This document shows, piece after piece, positions 22,060-31,770 of a stretch of DNA of 64,000 nucleotides (position 1 is its first letter; each line of letters opens with the position of its first letter). The stretch is from NCBI RefSeq assembly GCF_023898315.1, contig NC_064617.1:710975202-711039201 (forward strand), written 5' to 3'. The notes beneath the pieces were generated by a model, which saw only the letters and a program-made list of their open reading frames with translations, was not told where the DNA came from and did no database searches. The DNA is from Schistocerca nitens (taxonomy: Eukaryota > Arthropoda > Insecta > Orthoptera > Acrididae). The position numbers and the translations under genes are program-made.

Positions 22060-23481
22060 CACTCCTGGAAATGGAAAAAAGAACACATTGACACCGGTGT
22101 GTCAGACCCACCATACTTGCTCCGGACACTGCGAGAGGGCTGTACAAGCAATGATCACACGCACGGCACAGCGGACACACCAGGAACCGCGGTGTTGGCC
22201 GTCGAATGGCGCTAGCTGCGCAGCATTTGTGCACCGCCGCCGTCAGTGTCAGCCAGTTTGCCGTGGCATACGGAGCTCCATCGCAGTCTTTAACACTGGT
22301 AGCATGCCGCGACAGCGTGGACGTGAACCGTATGTGCAGTTGACGGACTTTGAGCGAGGGCGTATAGTGGGCATGCGGGAGGCCGGGTGGACGTACCGCC
22401 GAATTGCTCAACACGTGGGGCGTGAGGTCTCCACAGTACATCGATGTTGTCGCCAGTGGTCGGCGGAAGGTGCACGTGCCCGTCGACCTGGGATCGGACC
22501 GCAGCGACGCACGGATGCACGCCAAGATCGTAGGATCCTACGCAGTGCCGTAGGGGACTGCACCGCCACTTCCCAGCAAATTAGGGACACTGTTGCTCCT
22601 GGGGTATCGGCGAGGACCATTCGCAACCGTCTCCATGAAGCTGGGCTACGGTCCCGCACACCGTTAGGCCGTCTTCCGCTCACGCCCCAACATCGTGCAG
22701 CCCGCCTCCAGTGGTGTCGCGACAGGCGTGAATGGAGGGATGAATGGAGACGTGTCGTCTTCAGCGATGAGAGTCGCTTCTGCCTTGGTGCCAATGATGG
22801 TCGTATGCGTGTTTGGCGCCGTGCAGGTGAGCGCCACAATCAGGACTGCATACGACCAAGGCACACAGGGCCAACACCCGGCATCATGGTGTGGGGAGCG
22901 ATCTCCTACACTGGCCGTACACCACTGGTGATCGTCGAGGGGACACTGAATAGTGCACGGTACATCCAAACCGTCATCGAACCCATCGTTCTACCATTCC
23001 TAGACCGGCAAGGGAACTTGCTGTTCCAACAGGACAATGCACGTCCGCATGTATCCCGTGCCACCCAACGTGCTGTAGAAGGTGTAAGTCAACTACCCTG
23101 GCCAGCAAGATCTCCGGATCTGTCCCCCATTGAGCATGTTTGGGACTGGATGAAGTGTCGTCTCACGCGGTCTGCACGTCCAGCACGAACGCTGGTCCAA
23201 CTGAGGCGCCAGGTGGAAATGGCATGGCAAGCCGTTCCACAGGACTACATCCAGCATCTCTACGATCGTCTCCATGGGAGAATAGCAGCCTGCATTGCTG
23301 CGAAAGGTGGATATACACTGTACTAGTGCCGACATTGTGCATGCTCTGTTGCCTGTGTCTATGTGCCTGTGGTTCTGTCAGCGTGATCATGTGATGTATC
23401 TGACCCCAGGAATGTGTCAATAAAGTTTCCCCTTCCTGGGACAATGAATTCACGGTGTTCTTATTTCAATTTCCAGGAGTG
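22060..23481 (+). mobile_element. Tc1-like transposon, apparently complete
   Basis: Terminal inverted repeats of about 30 bases (cactcctggaaatggaaaaa on the left; complement of tttcaatttccaggagtg on the right) bound a 1422-bp element. It is flanked by TA at 22058-22059 and 23482-23483. Its GC-rich composition stands out from the AT-rich surroundings. It carries one intact transposase ORF and sits inside the 3' end of the mariner remnant. Confidence 0.92.
22304..23326 (+). CDS. Tc1-like transposase, intact (340 aa)
   Basis: This cut-and-paste transposase binds the element's own inverted repeats and moves it to TA sites. ATG 22304 starts MPRQRGREPYVQLTDFERGR. The frame is open further upstream but without an ATG-led homologous region. 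Residues ~14-60 form the first helix-turn-helix (IVGMREAGWTYRRIAQHVG), and ~100-120 the second (VSARTIRNRLHEAGLRSRT). The DDE catalytic residues are visible in VVFSDESRF, LFQQDNARPH and SPDLSPIEHVWD. Counting codons, 32 residues separate the second D from the E, where Tc1 enzymes usually have 34. Length is normal for the family. No stop or frameshift is present. Confidence 0.9.
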   Translation: MPRQRGREPYVQLTDFERGRIVGMREAGWTYRRIAQHVGREVSTVHRCCRQWSAEGARARRPGIGPQRRTDARQDRRILRSAVGDCTATSQQIRDTVAPGVSARTIRNRLHEAGLRSRTPLGRLPLTPQHRAARLQWCRDRREWRDEWRRVVFSDESRFCLGANDGRMRVWRRAGERHNQDCIRPRHTGPTPGIMVWGAISYTGRTPLVIVEGTLNSARYIQTVIEPIVLPFLDRQGNLLFQQDNARPHVSRATQRAVEGVSQLPWPARSPDLSPIEHVWDWMKCRLTRSARPARTLVQLRRQVEMAWQAVPQDYIQHLYDRLHGRIAACIAAKGGYTLY

Positions 23482-23589
23482 TATGTGTCTTTTGTGTTTA
23501 TTAAACTTATGGAAAAATGCTACAAACTTTCATACCAACCCAGTAGCTAAAAAAGGCACTTACTTTTCGGCATAGTCCTATTTCAGATC

Positions 23590-23800
23590 ACTACAGCTGT
23601 ACCACATTTCTGAGTGAGTTAATTTCATACATTCCATTAACAGAGGGCTAGTGAACACTTATCTAGAGCTACTGTAACCTCTTCAATGAACTCAAGTGTT
23701 TTTCTGTAATGAAATTTCTTTAGATGTGGAAATAGGCTTAAGTCGGAGGGTACAAAATTTGGTGAAGGATGGATGTCAAACAGTTCATAATTCAAGTACT
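23590..23800 (-). pseudogene. mariner transposase C-terminal remnant, minus strand
   Basis: The minus strand reads ELFDIHPSPNFVPSDLSLFP followed by HLKKFHYRKTLEFIEEV, matching the PYSPDLAPSDFFLFPHLKK block of mariner transposases, with the last catalytic aspartate retained in VPSD. The N-terminal half was not found, so this is an isolated fragment lying tail to tail with the mariner at 21040. Confidence 0.5.
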
Positions 23801-25420
23801 TTCATTTTGTGATGAAAAACACTTTTTGAACGCTTGTGGATGTATTTTTTTCTTTCAGGTGATCCAGAAGACTTAGGTAATATTAACCAAGCAGTGTTTT
23901 ACCCTTTACAATGTGTTCAATAAGAAGAATTAGTTCTGCAGCCTCATAAACCCTGTTCATAATCTTTCTAGCAGATGACTTCAACTAGTATAATGTAACC
24001 AGCTTTCACCAACTTCTTTGATAGCTCTTTCAGTTGTTGCACAAAGTGTTGGACCTCTCTCTCATCCACAGTAACAAATATTGCACACAAGATCAGTTGA
24101 ACTTCATTACTGAGAAAGTTGCTGTTGTATTCACATTTGGCCAGCATTCATCAAATGTGCCATCTGTTTTGGATAAAAGTACCACATAGTTAAAAATTAA
24201 TGTAAATGTAATTACATTTTCTTCTGGTATGGCTGTGACATCATCTCAGATTGTTAATCATCAATCGCATATTGTATGCATCTTCTAAGTTTGTGGTTTT
24301 TGGGGCATCTTTCATGTAAATTATCTCCAAGAGAAATAAGACCACATTTGAAATCAGTCTCTCTAGTTGAAATGCACAAATTATTCAGTCTTCTGCAATT
24401 GGTGGTAGGTTTTAATTGCTTTAAATGTAATGCGTGCTTCCTGTGCATAGTTGTTACGCTAGCGTCCTTGCCTAAATTTTCGTGAATGACTTGGAAAGAG
24501 GGTTTGCCTCTTAAGAGTCAAGGAAATAAAAGACAGCATAATATATTCCAAACATGTGGATGAAATTATTTTCCAATATAAGGAGAATTCTGAAGCTTTG
24601 TAGATGACTAAAAAGATAATCAGTGTGCACCCAAACATGTGATTAAGAATAGAAAATTTGTCTTAAAATACCATAAATATTTTAGACCCACGTATTACAA
24701 GCAGTTGTGGAAAACCCAAAATTGACATCTGCTGCAAGCCATCATGTGGAATGCTGCGAAGAGAAGAAATATTGATTCATTTCAACATTTATGGATGTGT
24801 GGTGTAAAATGCAGGAAATGGTAGAGAGATGTATTGGCCTAAGTAGAAGAAGCATTAATATGATACAACAAACACATGGAAGATATTAAAGCCAAAATGT
24901 GTCTGTGTGGCACCCCTTTCAAAAGCCTGGGCCACAACAGTGGGGGCATACATAGTAGTTTCAAATTTCTGCACAAGGAAGAAGTCGATAAATTACTCCA
25001 TACACTTGACAATTTGGACTTAGAAATTTTTGTTGCCAGAAAGCAAAAACTCAAATCACTACTCAGTGAATGGGGTGAGTGCAAGGTAGATTGTTTTTAT
25101 TCCATTCTCCAAGAGTATATTAAAGTAAAAAACAATGAATAGGCCTTCAAGCTTTGCATTCCACATAAGCAAATTTCGAAGTGGAGTGTGAAGTACATGT
25201 GCCCATGACATCTGTGGGGAAACTGAGGACACACGTTTGAATAAAAGAAGCATAGCAAGTTGCCTAGCTATGGATGCCACTCTCCTTACATCTCTGCACA
25301 ATAAATCAAATCTTAATATATTTTCATGCTGAAGTTTACATAAGAAAAGGGCAGTTAGAAATATGTCAGGGCACCAACTTTTTTGTCGATTCCTCAGTTA
25401 AGATAATCTTTTATGTTACA
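23801..25420. other. Intronic sequence with no recognised feature
   Basis: About 1.6 kb of AT-rich sequence. The ORF 24876-25142 (88 codons, with a CLCG motif near its start) has no recognised relatives and may be chance or a decayed element. Confidence 0.4.
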
Positions 25421-25429
25421 TGCTTCTTG

Positions 25430-25640
25430 GTTCAGTGTCAGACTATGGATCCAAGGGTCTCACTTTCGAACTTGGGACTTTTCAAGGATTTTTATCTATC
25501 AACTATTATATCTTTCACCCATTCATTGATCATATTGATAGAATGCACCCTAATACCAAGTTCACTACTGAGATGAAGAGAAAGCAAAGTACCATTTTTA
25601 AATGGTCTACTTGCGCGAAAATTAGGTCGGTAGGCCACCC
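25430..25640 (+). mobile_element. PLE reverse transcriptase remnant
   Basis: The + strand encodes FIDHIDRMHPNTKFTTEMKR, the PLE block that elsewhere in this window reads FQEHMNSMHPNIQFTVETE (40200) and SPDMKFTMEKKR (55600). Only this block and a decayed upstream segment are visible. Confidence 0.6.
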
Positions 25641-25749
25641 TATTTACTGGAAGCAGTGCGCAAAGCTGTCATCATCCAGTCCAGAAGGAAGCAATTTTGA
25701 AACACTGATAAAGCTAAAACAGCTTCTGACATGTACCATCTCACCACAT

Positions 25750-26058
25750 TAAATATCACAAGAGGTCGGCCTGCACACTTTTGTGCTGCATGTGTCCCTT
25801 CACGTTCCCACTTGACTATCACATTGGGAACAGTGGCCCTAGGGACGTTTAGGAGTGTGGAAATCTCGTGTACAGGCGTAAGACACAAATGGCATGCAAT
25901 CACCTGATCATGTTCGAATTCTGTGAGATCTGTTGAGCACCCCATTCTGCTCTCTGACGACATCTAATGACTATTGAGGTTGCTGATTGGAGTACCTGGC
26001 AGTAGGTGGCAGCACAATGTTTTTGGGGTTGTCCGGATAATTTTGATCACATAGTGTA
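25750..26058 (-). mobile_element. Tc1-like transposon terminal fragment, minus strand
   Basis: The right end carries a Tc1-type terminal sequence (complement of ggataattttgatcacatag, ending 26058). The minus strand encodes the transposase N-terminus MGCSTDLTEFEHDQVI, HEISTLLNVPRATVPNVIVK and a GRP-like hinge (CAGRPLVI). The left two-thirds of the element are missing. The element directly abuts LINE sequence at 26060. Confidence 0.7.
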
Positions 26059-26059
26059 G

Positions 26060-27545
26060 TTGCATTTTTGAGCTACCAGTCAGACAAGAAACAGTTTTGT
26101 AGTTTGTGGAGATTTCAGTGCAGATTACTTAAAAGATGTGGACAGGAAACATGTACTAAAATTATTATTTGGGTGTTTCAATCTAATTTCAGTGGTTAGT
26201 TTTCCAACATGTTTGCAGTAAAATAGTGGGACACTGATTGATAACATTTTTATAGACAGTGATCAGTTTGAAACAATTAATGTATTCCCAGTTGGTAATG
26301 CACTATCTGATCATGATGTAAAATTTATGAAAATAAACAGATGGCATCTTACAATTGGAGGCAGGTCCACACAAAGCAACGAGGCTTATTAATGAGAACG
26401 GGTTACAGTGTTTTCAGAATAAGCTAAAAGGGGTGGTATGGGATGAGGTATATGTAGAAAGAGATGCTAATCTCAAATTCAGTTTATTCTGTAGTAAATT
26501 TGTGTCACTGTTTGAAAGTTACTTTCCTAGAAAATCATCTAACAGATCCACTAAAAACAAGTAAGCTGTATATAACTAAGGGAATTAAAATATTTTGTGA
26601 GAGGAGGAGGGCATTTTATGTGAAGGCCAGAGTAAGTCAAGATTCAACATTAGTTGGATACTACAAAAATACTGTTGTATTTTAAGGAAAGCCATTAAAA
26701 TGCATGTCCTGACAGAAATAAATAATGCAAATAATAAGATTAAAACTATATGGGGCATTGTCAATTGGCAGACTGGACAGCCAATCAGTGTACAAGATTT
26801 CATAACAATTAAATTAAATTACAATGTTCTGACTGGTAATTCACAAGTTGCAAGTACTTTTAACATTCACTTACTATTTGTAGATGTAGGGGGGTTCAGT
26901 TGAAGAAGCAAGAGAATATATTAAAAATTTCGCCCTGCAAAACTTTAAGCAGCTAGAAGTAGCACCAGCATCTTTCACTAAAATTAATACAATTATAAAC
27001 ATTTTAAAAAACGAAAGCTCTTTTGGGATTGATGGAATTTCAAGCTGAATCCTGAAAACTTGTTCCAGCTTAATAAGTAATGTACTTAGTGATATATGCA
27101 ATGCATCACTGGCACAGGAAATTTTTCCAAACAGATTAAAATATGCAATTATTAAACCACTTCGTAAGAAAGATAACACAGCAGACTCACAGTTATCATC
27201 TGATTTCCTTACTGACATCTTTTTCCAAAATATTCGAAAAAGTAATGTACTCTTAGAGTAGTCACATATTTAAGTGGAAACAATATACTTAGCATATCAC
27301 AGTTTGGAGTCCAGAAAGGTTGCTCGACAAAGTGGGCTGTTGGTACACTCATTCATCAGATAGTACAAGCCTTAAATAATAATGTGTCACCAGTTGGTAT
27401 TTTTTCGTGATCTCTTCAAGGCGTTTGATTGTGTAGACCATAATACTGTCTTAGAAAACTAAAGCTTTGTGGAATTAGTGGCTTTTCACACAGCTGGTTT
27501 GAATCATACTTGGCAGACAAAATGCAAAGTTTTGTGCTGAATAAT
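26060..27545 (+). mobile_element. Jockey-like LINE, 5' part (endonuclease to mid reverse transcriptase)
   Basis: Decayed frames give the endonuclease end (CGDFSADYLKDVDRKH, GTLIDNIFIDSDQFETINV, VGNALSDHDVKFM), the linker (RSTKNK, TIWGIVNWQTG), and the start of reverse transcriptase (SLQGV-less palm: LFKAFDCVDHNTVLEN, ISGFSHSWFESYLADKMQSF). It breaks off after VLNNSDN at 27545. PLE terminal repeats intervene, and the same LINE resumes at 28337. Confidence 0.7.
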
Positions 27546-27810
27546 TCAGATAATGTCGAAAGCGCTGGCAGGTCGATAGACACACAAACATGTATGTGTG
27601 GATGGATATGTGCGTGTGTGCGAGTGTATACCTGTCCTTTTTTCCCCCTAAGGTAAGTCTTTCCGCTCCCGGGATTGGAATGACTCCTTACCCTCTCCCT
27701 TAAAACCTACATCCTTTCGTCTTTCCCTCTCCTTCCCTCTTTCCTGATGAGGCAACAGTTTGTTGCGAAAGCTTGAATTTTGTGTGTATATTTGTGTTTG
27801 TTTGTGTGTC

Positions 27811-27904
27811 TATCGACCTGCCAGCGCTTTTGTTTGGTAAGTCTCATCATCTTTCTTTTTATAAAGAAAGATGATGAGACTTACCAAACAAAAGCGCTGG
27901 CAGG

Positions 27905-27910
<6 letters not shown>
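27811..27910. repeat. Perfect palindrome, 48-bp arms with 4-base loop
   Basis: Bases 27811-27858 are exactly complementary in inverse order to 27863-27910, with loop ttat. Each arm contains ccagcgcttttgtttggtaa or its complement, the end of the PLE terminal unit. Confidence 0.95.
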
Positions 27911-27955
<45 letters not shown>

Positions 27956-27971
27956 ACCACTGTGTGGATGG

Positions 27972-27974
<3 letters not shown>

Positions 27975-28038
<64 letters not shown>

Positions 28039-28047
28039 CGCACGCGC
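27975..28047 (+). repeat. (TG)n(CG)n alternating purine-pyrimidine tract
   Basis: About 55 bases of TG repeats run into cgcgcgcgcgcacgcgcg. Such tracts can adopt left-handed Z-DNA. They also create spurious ORFs on both strands. Confidence 0.9.
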
Positions 28048-28291
28048 GAGTGTATACCCGTCCTTTTTTCCCCCGAAGGGAAGTCTTTCCGCTCCCGGGA
28101 TTGGAATGACTCCTTACCCTCTCCCTTAAAACCCACATCCTTTCGTCTTTCCCTCTCCTTCCCTCTTTCCTGATGAGGCAACAGTTTGTTGCGAAAGCTT
28201 GAATTTTGTGTGTATGTTTGTGTTTGTTTGTGTGTCTGTCGACCTGCCAGCACTTTCATTTGGTAAGTCACATCATCTTTGTGTATATATA

Positions 28292-28336
<45 letters not shown>

Positions 28337-28340
<4 letters not shown>

Positions 28341-29270
28341 ACCTTCCACATCACATTAAGAAAGCAAAATTGGTACTTTTTGAAGAAAACACTACTGTTA
28401 TAGTGATTCCCTTTAGAGAGAATTATTAAGTGGTTCTCTGAAAGTGGTCTCTCCCTAAATTTTGGAAAAAACACACTACATTGAGTTTTATACAAGAAGC
28501 AGTCATACCAGCAATTGATGTAGCAAATGGAGCAGGAGGCAGTAGGTAGGATAAAATGCCCCAAAATTTTTTGTGTACATTTTGATGAAAACTTGAACTG
28601 GAAGAAACATATTAATGAGCTTCTCAAACAATTAAGATCAGCGGCTTTTGCTGTTCATATAATTGCTGATCATGGGAACAAACTTATCAACCTGCTGAAA
28701 TATTTTGCATATTTCTGCTCAGTAATGTGATATGGAATAATTTTCTGTGGTAAACCGTCACTTAGAAAGTGTTAATTGCACAAAAGCAAGCAGTAAGAAA
28801 CCCACAGACGTCATGTAGGTACCTCTCAAGGAATTAGGCATTTTTGACTGCACCGTCACAGTACATATTTTTGCAAATGAAATTTGTGAGACTGCAGTGG
28901 TGCACGTACCTACAACAACAGAGTGAAAAATGACCTTTATTGCCCGTTGTTAAACCCTTTCAGTGGCTGAGAGCGTAGTTGAATATTCAGCAATAGAAAT
29001 ATTTGGTAAGTTGTCCGGTAACATATAATCTTCTTCAGGTTGCCAAGCAAGTTTTAAATCTAATTAAGAACAGGAATTCCTGTTCCATTGACAAATTTTT
29101 ACTTAAAAACTAGTAGCCATTTAAAGAACCTAGTTTTTAAGTGTAGTTGCATGAGTAGGAATAAAATGATAATGTGTTCCTTAATGCTAACGCTGATCCT
29201 GTATACATATCCTGCAAACTGACTCGTTCCACATCATTTTGATTAAAGAATTGTTCAAATGATGTATAGA
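28337..29270 (+). mobile_element. Jockey-like LINE, 3' part
   Basis: Continues the element of 26060-27545. It opens with NDLPHHIKKAKLVLFEENTT, the block where an active enzyme has the catalytic FADD. It then has the thumb and C-terminal region (NFLCTF, KQLRSAAFAVHIIAD) in several frames and the 3' trailer up to about 29270. The catalytic aspartates have been lost and stops are frequent. Confidence 0.65.
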
Positions 29271-29366
29271 ACATGTAACTAACTAGCTAAAGATAATGAC
29301 CAAATAGTCCATGACAACAATCATATTTCAGACTTTGTGGTGTTATGTACTCTCCAGTGTGTGTGT

Positions 29367-29397
<31 letters not shown>

Positions 29398-30105
29398 GTT
29401 TAGTTATGTGCATCCCTATGTATTCTTACTGACAAATGATACTTGCAAACGAAATTGGTAAATCAAGTTATCAGAGAGGAAACCATGAGTCTAATGTGGA
29501 TTAATATTATTTGCGTGTGGAGAACCATTCCAGAGGAAGACAAGTATCTTTAAGAGGGGACGTGATCACAGTAATTTCTTGTGAGGAAGTATATACATGG
29601 ACATGAATATAGAAGCTTCTAGCACCGACTTGCTACTTTGGAGAAGCATGAAGTCCTTAGAGAATATATATTTCTTGACAGTTGTTATGAGGTTTACTCG
29701 AACAAATGAATGGTAATGAAATGTCGGTCGGATTCATTCATTCTTTGAATAGAGTTGTATGTAGAGGTTTCAGGTTGGACGTTCTGATTTGACAGATGTT
29801 TTGATGTTGTTTATATTGATGGAAAATATATGAATTGCATATACAAAAGGTGTTCGTATATTATTCAAGAAAAGGAGGAACAATATGTAATTTCATTACA
29901 GCAGTAATCAAGCAAAGAGGAGAGTGAGTCTTTCATAGCCAAAGTCAAGAAACCAAGAATTAACGAATAACAATATTAAATCTTCATTGAATAAACCATG
30001 TTCAACACAACCGGAACCGTACAAACTCCTTATAAGCACTTTCTCAATGTAACTGCAAAACTTGTCATGGCTTGATAAAAAAGTGACAAGACGTTTCAGT
30101 ATATA
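29271..30105. other. Intronic sequence; contains (GT)12(G)19 tract
   Basis: AT-rich sequence with a (GT)n run at 29357-29380 followed by an uninterrupted G run to 29398. No coding or element signature was recognised. Confidence 0.5.
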
Positions 30106-30433
30106 CAGGGCGATTCACAAAGATATGCAAATATTTTAATATGTTATTCTACAAGTAAAACTAAAGAAGAAAGTTCATGTAAACGTAGGTCCACCAATGT
30201 TTAGTTGTGGCTAATAAGATTCTGCCTGCAATTTAGCAACTTCGTTAATACAAAGCCATCGCAAAACTGTATGAGGTTAAAGTAAAGTATGCTTTCCATT
30301 TATTTTGTCATTATTTGTCTGGTGAATCTAGTAAAACATATCCCAGACATGTATCTGCAGTAGTTTTCCAGAACATCCAGAGAAGCAAAGATTATTATGC
30401 AAGTAAATTTATTTACTTTCCATTAAGAATGTA

Positions 30434-31768
30434 CGAGGGCGGTTCAGAAAGTAACCTCCGATTGGTCACAGTGCGGGTTGTGGGGGGAGTAGCGATGCCA
30501 TCTGTGCGTTCACGCACTCAACAGGTCAGTCGGCATCAAGCCGTGGTCGAGCGAATGTCGTACCTGCGCTAGTTTAGTTTTTGTGGCAGTTTGAAATGTG
30601 TGCTGCAATAGAAAACCCCGCCAAATGTGAAGTGCGTGCTGTCATAAGGTTTTTTACAGCCAAAGGATATTCTGCAGCAGCTATTCATCATGAGCTTTGT
30701 GCCGTGTACGGACCAAGAGTTATGAGTGAAGGAGTTGTCCGTGAATGGGTACGTTTATTTAAAAGTGGACGAGAAAACGTTCATGATGAAGAGAGGAGTG
30801 GTAGACCATCATTGGTGACTGACGAACTCGTTCAGACAGTTGATGCAAAAGTTCGTGAAAATCGACGTTTCTCAATGTCTGAGTTGTCTACTGGTTTTCC
30901 ACAGATTTCTAAGACTCTCTTGTACGAGATAGTGACAGCAAGATTGGGTTACCGTAAGTTCTGTGCACGATGGGTGCCCAAAATTCTTACCGACCACCAC
31001 AAAACTCAAAGAATGGCCTCTGCATTAGACTTTCTGTCACGTTATGAGGACGAAGGAGAACCATTGTTAAACAGAATCGTGACCGGTGACGAAGCCTGGA
31101 TTAAGTACGTGAACCCTGAGACAAAAGAACAATCAAAGATGTGGGCACATTCAAATTCGCCTACCAAACCAAGAAAAGCCTCGCAAGATTTTTCTGCCAG
31201 AAAACTGATGGCAACGGTGTTTTGGGATGCCAAAGGGGTGTTGTTGGTTGAATTCATGGAACATGGTATGACCATTAATCAAGACGTGTACTGTGAAACA
31301 ATAAAAAAGTTACGACGGGCTATACAGAACAAACGCCGTGGTATGCTGACTTCCGGTATCGTTTTTTTGCACGATAACGCCTGTCCTCACTATGCTCGCA
31401 GAACAACGGCCCTTCTTGAGTCCTTCAAGTGGGACGTTATCAACCATCCACCTTACAGCCCAGACCTGGCGCCAAGTGATTATCACCTCTTCATGCATTT
31501 GAAGAAATGGCTCGGGTCACAGCGGTTTGATGACGACGAAGAGCTCAAAGATGCGGTGACAGGCTGGCTCCAGGCACAAGCGGGTGATTTTTATGCAGAA
31601 GGAATTTCAAAGCTTGTGAAGTGATACGATAAGTGCCTCAATCGCTATGGAGACTATGTAGAAAAATAGTGCAAAGATGTAGTTGTAAGATGTATATATT
31701 AAAATATTTTTATTTAACTTGGTGTATTTTTTTAAATCAACCGGAGGTTACTTTCTGAACATCCCTCG
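30434..31768 (+). mobile_element. mariner transposon, apparently complete
   Basis: The element is 1335 bp long with ~30-base inverted ends (cgagggcggttcagaaagta; complement of the right end cgagggatgttcagaaagta). It is flanked by TA at 30432-30433 and 31769-31770. It encodes one uninterrupted transposase. It is inserted just inside the left long inverted repeat of the 4.9-kb element. Confidence 0.92.
30596..31624 (+). CDS. mariner transposase, intact (342 aa)
   Basis: ATG 30596 opens MCAAIENPAKCEVRAVIRFF. Residues ~12-50 form the first helix-turn-helix and ~60-110 carry the hinge DEERSGRPSLV and the second DNA-binding helix set. The catalytic triad is in RIVTGDEAWIKYV, FLHDNACPHYARR and YSPDLAPSDYHLF. 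Exactly 34 residues lie between the second and third aspartates, the DD34D spacing of mariner. The WVPKILTDHHK block before the catalytic core is a family hallmark (usually WVPHxL). Length matches active mariners and there is no stop or frameshift. In other genomes similar proteins are annotated as SETMAR-like. Confidence 0.92.
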   Translation: MCAAIENPAKCEVRAVIRFFTAKGYSAAAIHHELCAVYGPRVMSEGVVREWVRLFKSGRENVHDEERSGRPSLVTDELVQTVDAKVRENRRFSMSELSTGFPQISKTLLYEIVTARLGYRKFCARWVPKILTDHHKTQRMASALDFLSRYEDEGEPLLNRIVTGDEAWIKYVNPETKEQSKMWAHSNSPTKPRKASQDFSARKLMATVFWDAKGVLLVEFMEHGMTINQDVYCETIKKLRRAIQNKRRGMLTSGIVFLHDNACPHYARRTTALLESFKWDVINHPPYSPDLAPSDYHLFMHLKKWLGSQRFDDDEELKDAVTGWLQAQAGDFYAEGISKLVK

Positions 31769-31770
31769 TA

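Larger units (their letters stand above)
27550..28336 (+). repeat. PLE terminal repeats with palindrome and microsatellites, inserted in a LINE
   Basis: Two direct copies of the terminal unit also seen at 13945-14540 lie at about 27592-27859 and 27958-28277, each with cctgatgaggcaacagtttg. Between them are a perfect palindrome (27811-27910) and an (AT)n tract (27908-27952). The second copy begins with a (TG)n(CG)n tract, and the block ends in (GT)n at 28294-28336. No PLE coding sequence is present. The LINE reading frame stops on one side and continues on the other, so this is an insertion. Confidence 0.75.

Noticed and set aside
22055..23453. Long minus-strand ORFs opposite the Tc1-like transposase
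   Set aside because: They are shadows created by the GC-rich coding strand and have no family features.
27810..28627. ORFs rich in HT repeats
   Set aside because: These are artefacts of the (TG)n tracts.
30596..31624. A host SETMAR-like histone methyltransferase
   Set aside because: There is no SET domain; the ORF is bounded by mariner inverted ends and a TA duplication, so it is a transposase.
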